DNA of 64,000 nucleotides from Camellia lanceoleosa (taxonomy: Eukaryota > Streptophyta > Magnoliopsida > Ericales > Theaceae). The position numbers were made by a program, and so were the translations under genes. The notes below the pieces were generated by a model. It made no database searches. It saw only the letters and a list, made by a program, of their open reading frames with translations, and was not told where the DNA came from. Every line of letters begins with the position of its first letter. Position 1 is the first letter of the stretch. Of the stretch, positions 58,463 through 64,000 are shown in pieces. The DNA lies in the NCBI GenBank assembly GCA_025200525.1, contig CM045758.1, positions 194,034,463 to 194,098,462 of the forward strand, given 5' to 3'.

Positions 58463-60416
58463 TGTCATGACCCAAACCCGCCCTGAGAAGGTTGGCATCG
58501 TAACCGGCCAGTAATTCTAGATTACCACAGGCCTTTTCGTACAAAACATAAATAATTGGGGCTTGCAAAAGGGAAAACAAAGAAACTAATAGTCCAAAGA
58601 GCTGTGCATTTATATGAACAAACATTTACATGCCAAAAATGTTAATTTACCCACTTACATACATAACATGCAACCAAAAGATCGTATAAAAAACATAGGC
58701 TCACGCCACAGCTATACCACCAAAAACAAAGCTCGTACGACCTTCCAGGCCTAGCCCCAACTCGGAGGCACCAAAACACCGGATAGGCTTCAAAACGGCG
58801 GCTCGGCTCGGACTTCGCCTAGGCTTGACTCCCAGAATGCTCACCTATAAATACATATATACAAACAATGAGCTAAAGCTCAACAAGTAACATTAAAGTA
58901 AAGGGGGTAGTGAACGAAGTCCAACTTTTCATAAATCCGTAATAAATCAATCATAATCATAATTATAATCATCATTGAACATACATAATGGCATACTCCA
59001 CAGAACATAACATTTGTTGTCCAATGACTAGAGTAATCGGTCTTGGACACCGATTAAACACATACCGAGATCTCGTAACTAGTCATGAGCCTGCATTTTC
59101 ATGCCGTCCCCTATGACTTCAAACTATCCGTGGATGCCATACTAGATTCGCAAATAGGACATTCGTTCACAGAAAACATTATCATTTCAAAATCATACAT
59201 AACATAGCACTTTGAAACATAGTTCATAATAACATATCTTTACAGAAATGTTACTCACAGTGGGTTTCCAAAACCGGTTGCACGGTCTTCGCGTTTTGAC
59301 CTGCAAATACCATCATTAATAACACAATTCCTTAATACACATCGTCATAGAACCAAATAGTTCATGCCATACTATTCTTTCTTAACTCTATTCCATGTTC
59401 ATAAGATGCTAAACGATACAAATAACATGTGAAAATCAAGTAATTCATGCCATATATGAACTGAATGCAACTTCCAAAATTTTTCTGAAAATAAGTCCCC
59501 CGCTCGAGCGCCACTTTGTCCGCTCGAGCGTATATTCAATTAAAGCTGGGGAGGTTGATTTTCATGCTCGAGTGGGAGTACCTCCACTCAAGCGGACCAT
59601 GCAAAATCCGAAATTCTGAACTTTTCCAAAGCTTTAACCTTTCCTTTATCAAAAACAACTTCAAAATGATGGAAACCAAGCCCCAAAACACTTGAAAACC
59701 ACTTGATTTAGACCTTACAACTTCTCAACAAAACCCACATGCATCATATACAAGATCAAACCATGAATTGAGGTGAATAATCATAACTATGCATATAAAA
59801 GCTTCATTTCTTCATATCCATGGAAGTTCTCCCTCAAATACCAAATATAAACATAAATCATCAATTTATGCCATACATGCTCAAATTAAACATATTTCCT
59901 CTTCAATCCACTTATTTACCATGAGGTCATGAATGAATCAACCTTATTTCAAGAAATTAGAGAGGTATTCTTACCTTGATTGCTTAAATGAAGAAGATAG
60001 CTTGATTTCCCTTTTCTTTACTCTTCTTTCTCCTTTGGTTCTCTCTTTCACGAATTCTTCTCTCTCTCTCTCTTTCTAGATTTTTCTTCTCTTGTTTTTT
60101 TGAGTCAAACAATGGGTCAATATCCTTATCTTAAAGCATATATATAAAATTGTGCCATAATCTTGAGCCAAACAAGGCTTTACGAATCAGACGAAATTCA
60201 GTCCTCAATTTATTGTCCCAAATGGTTCTAAAAATTCCTGGTATCACATAGGCATGTTCAATTTCATTTTCTGATCCCATTATGGTCATCAATTTCAGTC
60301 CCGAAGTTATAGTTCCAACAGATATTTTTCCAATTCAAACAGATATTCTTCAATTAATTCGCATAAACACATAATTAATTACTGATAAATATGACACATG
60401 TTTTAGGGTCATTACA
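58463..60416 (-). repeat. 5' LTR (right) of gag-only element
   Basis: 1954 bp, highly similar to the left LTR, with a short divergent patch near 59530-59545 next to the CTCGAGCG motifs. Confidence 0.88.
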
Positions 60417-60426
60417 AGCGGGATAG

Positions 60427-60456
60427 GGGGCACTGGTAATATTAATACAGCGCCCC
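60427..60456 (-). other. Viral origin hairpin, copy C
   Basis: Stem GGGGCACTG with CAGCGCCCC (one mismatch), loop with TAATATTAC on the minus strand (60436-60444). It lies just 5 bases from the LTR element's target duplication. Confidence 0.88.
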
Positions 60457-60541
60457 TCCAGTCATACCATTCACACCGGGTTTTTTAACTAATAGGGAGG
60501 CCTTGTACAACTGGTGTGAGTTCACTGTTTACCACTACTAA

Positions 60542-61357
60542 ATGCCTTGTCAAGCCTCTTTCTATTTTTATGCCAAGAATGTTTTCTTCACCTATCCACA
60601 ATGCCCATGTCGAAAAAAACAACCCTTGGAACTCCTCCAATCCCTTTTCTAACTAGCCTGTCAGCCATACTACATACTTGTCGCGAGGAAGCTCCATGAA
60701 AATGGAAACCCTCATCTTCATGCCATGGTTCAATGCACAAAGAAGATCCAAACTGCCAACCTAAGATTTTTCGATCTCACTGCAACCAACGGGAAGATCT
60801 ATCATCCAAATATAAAAAAACTATATTCTCCAACAGTAAGTCAACAGTATATATAGAAAGGGGGCGACATCGTAGAATGAAAAGAATTTTCATCGAAGGG
60901 GAAAAGTCTTTCGAAGAACAAAGACAAACTCTAGAAGGGAATACTTGTAGAAACAGAAACGGATGAACAATTCTTTGCACTCTGCAAAGAAAAATGTCCC
61001 ACCGATTACGTCACAAAATACTCCCAATTAAAAACATTTTCGAGGAATCATTACAAAAGAGAGAGGCCCCCATATACTAGCCCCTTTAATTCATTTCCTT
61101 TCTTAAATGAAGAAGTAAAAAAATAGACAGAAAATAATATTTTGTTCATAAGTCAAAATTTTGTACAATACGAGTTAAGTCAAAATTGTTGTCTCTCCGT
61201 TTGGAGGAAAGACAACTGGATTAGATTAGGGATACATAAAAATAATATCAACAATTTATATATTGATGAAGAACTCTCCTCATCCTCTGATAACAGCAAC
61301 CAAAACAGCGACCCATCCACCTAATCTCCTTCTACCTCGAAGGACCCTCAAGTACAG
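60542..61357 (+). pseudogene. Geminivirus Rep, copy C, truncated at Walker A
   Basis: Starts MPCQASFYFYAKNVFFTYPQC, so motif I has one change (FFTYPQC). A TAA stops it near codon 36. Motif II survives (HLHAMVQ); before motif III is a TAG. The intron donor is lost (CATAAGT instead of GTAAGT). Sequence ends within Walker A (CCTCAAGTACAGGC) and is joined to the movement-protein/coat region of copy D. More decayed than A or B. Confidence 0.8.
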
Positions 61358-61365
61358 GCAAACTC
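61355..61365. other. Deletion junction Rep-C / movement gene D
   Basis: Rep sequence (ACCCTCAAGTACAGGCA) switches to AACTCGCATTGACAATCCAC, found near 45539 in copy A. About 0.94 kb of the unit is missing, covering the helicase half of Rep and most of the movement gene. Only one or two bases are shared at the join. Confidence 0.7.
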
Positions 61366-61636
61366 GCATTGACAATCCACAGGGAAAAGAAACCACGTCT
61401 GCAGACTGTTATTACCATCTAACCTCCGATCATAAACATTTACTCTGACCAACCCGCTGGCATTGGGTGTGCAATGAGAGGGAATATTTTATTAATATTT
61501 TATCAACCTTAATACTCTTTTGTTTGTATCTCAACCTTAATTGAGAAAATTAATTAGGCAACAGAAGTTCAATACAACTGAAATCACTTGCTGAAACACC
61601 TTTAACTGCACCAGTTTTTATATCGTCCGCCTCCAT
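61363..61636 (-). pseudogene. BC1-like movement protein, copy D (N-terminal part only)
   Basis: Begins at ATG 61636 and runs 274 bases to the junction; it contains the first ~90 codons, with stops and a short insertion (ATTAATATTTT near 61490) relative to copies A and B. The remaining two thirds were lost in the deletion. Confidence 0.6.
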
Positions 61637-61679
61637 TCAAAACCTGAACATTACAAATAAAAATACATAAATTATTATT

Positions 61680-62412
61680 CTAAATAGTCTTAAAGTACAT
61701 TTGACTCCTTAAAATAATTTTGCATTCTTTTCCACTAACAGTAGCAGCCACTAAATATATAGCACCCTTCTGAATACTTCCAATATTTCCCAACAACGTA
61801 TCTTTGTTGTCCGTCCAAACATCAACTGGAAAGAACTAGTCCAAAACTTCTATCCTGTAACGAACGTACTTTTTGTCCTTACCCCCAACGAGCTTGAATC
61901 TCATTTTCTTTAGCATCCGAAAACGGTCGGACTGGTCAAAATCAACAATCCAGGTCTCAAGATTACTCTCCCCAACTCCAATAAATATCTCGTCAGGTAT
62001 GGGGATGGAATCTGACGGACTATTATCACTTATGACGAAAAACAATATGTGGTAGACCACAGCTTCGTCTTTAGCATCTTGTCCCAATTGAATATTCCCA
62101 ACTAATTTTATACCTTTAACCACGATCTTGTCTGATTGATGGTCACATCTCTTATTACCTAACTCAATACCATTAAGCAATCTCGCCACACATTTATTAT
62201 CAAATTTAACATCCCTTAATTGTTCATCGTAAAGCTGCAACTTCCTTACTTCGCTCTTAGTCTTCTTAATATATTGGAGAATATTTTGTACGTACCGTCT
62301 GCATATACGCTGCCTTAAAAAGTGCACGACCACGATAACTACGCTCATATCCACTGGCCGCCGGTGTTTTTGACCGGTGGTATGCAAGGAGAGTCCAATA
62401 CTGGTTGCTCAT
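61680..62412 (-). pseudogene. Geminivirus coat protein, copy D
   Basis: The best preserved coat gene of the window. The upstream start codon of copies A and B is ATA here, so the first ATG is 62412 (MSNQYW). A frame change near 62300 separates the N-terminus from a 150-codon open block (62290-61836, with RRYVQNILQYIKKTKSE and LLNGIELGNKRCD). One TAG near 61836 follows, then the conserved end (AIYLVAATVSGKECK) to a stop at 61680. Confidence 0.85.
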
Positions 62413-62674
62413 TATTCCTTTTATTTTTAATAAAACACTTTAAATCTTTTATCCTACAAATTTTGCAGATTCTCTTACCTCTGCTAACCCTTCTGTTCAG
62501 ATACCTTAGCTTTGATATTTTTTCCCTTTGCTCCTCGTACTCATGAACAAACTTTGCTGGAACTAACCGCCGCCTCTCTTTCCACATTCTTATTTGCTAC
62601 GTCAAAAAACAATCTACACACATTTGAGTGAACTGCCCGTAATTCTCGGAATACTCTTCTAAAGAGTACAACAT
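62345..62674 (-). pseudogene. V2-like ORF, copy D
   Basis: 110 codons, with one stop (TAG near 62601). The 80 codons from 62587 are open (MWKERRRLVPAKFVHEYEEQ ... KICRIKDLKCF). The frame overlaps the coat protein start. Conservation of this frame in three copies supports a real viral gene. Confidence 0.45.
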
Positions 62675-63095
62675 TGTATATCAAAACAATCAACAAAAAA
62701 AGAAGACTGAAAATGAGGGACAAAACAAGGTGCTAGAAAACAATTTCACCACAATAGCTATCTCACTGCAAAAGCATATTCCTCTATACCATCAAATGTG
62801 TTCTGGTACCAAATAAATAGCAAAACTACCCCGTGATTAAGTACAAAGATTTCCCATTCAAAATAATTCAAACACATTTATTTTCCTACCTTTACTTTAT
62901 GTCTATCATTCTGCAAGAACATTTGCTTTAAAAGCACACAAATCGCAAAAAACGCGACACGTGTATCGCACTATCTGGCAAAGGAATCAAAGTACTCATC
63001 TCACTCACACTTGGGCCTGGGTGTGACTTTATTTTAACCCTATCCATACACGTGTCCATAAGTACAACAATGGACGGCTTAGATCACCGGGGAGA

Positions 63096-63121
63096 GGCGC
63101 TGGTAATATTAATACAGCGCC
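63096..63121 (-). other. Viral origin hairpin, copy D
   Basis: Stem GGCGCTG/CAGCGCC, loop with TAATATTAC on the minus strand (63103-63111), identical in stem and loop to copy A. Confidence 0.92.
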
Positions 63122-63216
63122 CCCCAATCACACCACTCACACCATTCACATCGGGTTTGTTAACTAATAGGGAGGCCTTGTACGGCTGGTGTGAATTCAC
63201 TGTTTACCACTACAAA

Positions 63217-64000
63217 ATGCCTCGCCAAGCCTCTTTCCATTTCTATGCCAAGAATGTTTTCCTTACCTACCCACAATACCCATGCCCAAAAGAACAACTC
63301 TTGGAACTCCTCCAATCCCGTCTCCAACTAGTCTGTCAGCCATACTACATACTTGTCGCAAGGGAGCTCCACGAAGATGGAAACCCTCACCTTCATGCCA
63401 TGGTTCAATGCACAAAGAAGATCCAAAGTACTAACCGAGATTTTTCAATCTCACTGGAACCAACGGGAGGATCTATCATCTAAATATAAAAAAACTCCAT
63501 TCTCCAACAATAAGTCGCCAGTATATACAAAAAGGGAGCGACATCGTAGAATGTGGAGAATTTTTATCGAAAGGGAAAAGTCCCTCGAAGAACAGAGACG
63601 AACTCTGGAGGGGAATACTTGCAGAAACAGAAACGGAGGAACAATTCTTTTCACTTTGCAAAGAAAGATGTCCCACCGATTACGTCACAAAATACCCCTA
63701 ATTAAAAACATTTTCGAGGGATCATTACAAAAAAGAGAGGCCCCCATATACTAGCCCCTTTAATTCATTTTCTTCTTAAATAAAGAAGTAAAAAAATAGG
63801 CAAAAAAATAATATTTGTTTTTGTAAGTCAAAATTTTGTACAATACGAGTTATATCAAAATTGTTGTCTCTCCATTTGGAGGGAAGACGACTGGATTAGA
63901 TTAGGGATACACAAAAATAATATCAACAATTTATATACTAACGAAGAACTCTCCTCCTCCTCTGATAACAGGAACTAGAACAGCGGCCCATCCGCCTAAT
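63217..64000 (+). pseudogene. Geminivirus Rep, copy D (runs off the window)
   Basis: Starts MPRQASFHFYAKNVFLTYPQY: motif I ends in Tyr instead of Cys. Motif II HLHAMVQ is intact. One base is missing near 63433 (CCGAG where copy A has CCTGAG), giving a stop near 63481; motif III YIQKGSD lies in the restored frame downstream. Stops follow near 63700 and 63782. Intron donor GTAAGT at 63823 and acceptor AG at 63970 are both present. The helicase half is beyond the right edge. Confidence 0.83.

Larger units (their letters stand above)
54647..60416 (-). mobile_element. Gag-only LTR element (TR-GAG-like), inserted beside a viral origin
   Basis: A 5.77-kb element with LTRs at 54647-56608 and 58463-60416, target duplication AGCGG (54642-54646, 60417-60421), tRNA-Met primer site (58448-58459) and purine tract (56609-56621). 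The 1.85-kb interior encodes only gag and zinc knuckle; protease, RT, RNase H and integrase are absent. Intact replication signals with a gag-only interior match the TR-GAG class of non-autonomous retrotransposons. Its LTR ends (TGTCACGACCCAAACCCG) are close to those of the solo LTR at 49176 and nested chromovirus. Confidence 0.85.
45132..64000. mobile_element. Tandem array of endogenous geminivirus (citlodavirus-like) units
   Basis: Four origin hairpins (47264, 53385, 60436, 63103) mark head-to-tail units. After removing later insertions, the first two origins are 3.61 kb apart. Gene order per unit, relative to the origin: V2-like, coat protein and BC1-like movement protein on the minus strand; Rep on the plus strand. 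No C2/C3-like (TrAP/REn) gene is seen. Copy A is 45132-48525 and B is 48526-54343. Copy C has only the intergenic region and Rep N-terminal half, and D starts within the movement-protein gene and runs off the window. Unit size and gene content match citlodaviruses best. Head-to-tail arrangement suggests integration of replicative concatemers. All genes carry stops or frameshifts. Confidence 0.88.

Noticed and set aside
1..64000. CRISPR arrays, bacterial operons or organellar DNA
   Set aside because: Spliced genes, LTR elements and base composition are those of a plant nuclear genome; no regularly spaced repeats were seen.

Overview
This is plant nuclear DNA. The evidence is spliced coding sequence with GT-AG introns, several families of plant LTR retrotransposons, Tourist-like and Mutator-like DNA transposons, and an integrated geminivirus. 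The host species cannot be fixed from the window; nothing contradicts a eudicot. Only one host gene looks intact, a four-exon oil-body-type lipase (30563-36823). Most of the rest is mobile or viral sequence.

Layout. 1-2289 is AT-rich intergenic DNA with a degenerate duplication and a 211-bp Tourist-like MITE. 2290-27115 is one Ty3/Gypsy element of the Tat type, with 5-bp target duplications CTATC, ~0.77-kb LTRs, gag, protease, RT, a second RNase H, integrase, and about 6 kb of antisense ORFs before the 3' LTR. A second Gypsy element, a Tekay/Del-like chromovirus (7920-17457, 2.46-kb LTRs), sits inside its reverse transcriptase. 27116-30400 is AT-rich DNA with a second, inverted copy of the same 211-bp MITE. 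The lipase gene follows. 37205-38588 is a Harbinger-type element that has picked up a tetraspanin gene fragment. 38656-42765 is a Mutator-like element with ~185-bp terminal inverted repeats and a FAR1-type transposase that is decayed but readable. 42766-45130 is AT-rich DNA with MITE-like sequences.

The most striking part is 45132-64000, a head-to-tail array of endogenous geminivirus units continuing past the right edge. A complete unit is about 3.61 kb (origin to origin, later insertions removed). On the minus strand (virion sense) it encodes a V2-like protein, the coat protein and a BC1-like movement protein; on the plus strand it encodes Rep. Rep carries a candidate 149-nt phase-0 intron. 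Four origin hairpins remain, each with TAATATTAC on the virion-sense strand. Unit size, gene order, BC1-like movement protein on the same component, and spliced Rep together resemble citlodaviruses. Each copy carries its own stops and frameshifts, so all are viral fossils. The array was later cut by two LTR-element events: a solo LTR inside one movement-protein gene (49176-51683, TSD GAAAC), and a gag-only element with two LTRs (54647-60416, TSD AGCGG) next to an origin hairpin. Two internal deletions join Rep to distant parts of the unit.

Read as a sequence of events: viral concatemers integrated, parts were deleted, copies decayed separately, and LTR elements inserted afterwards. Many small differences between paired LTRs fall at CAG/CTG/CCG sites in a way that looks more like base-calling error at methylated cytosines than mutation, so some frameshifts in the transposons may not be real.
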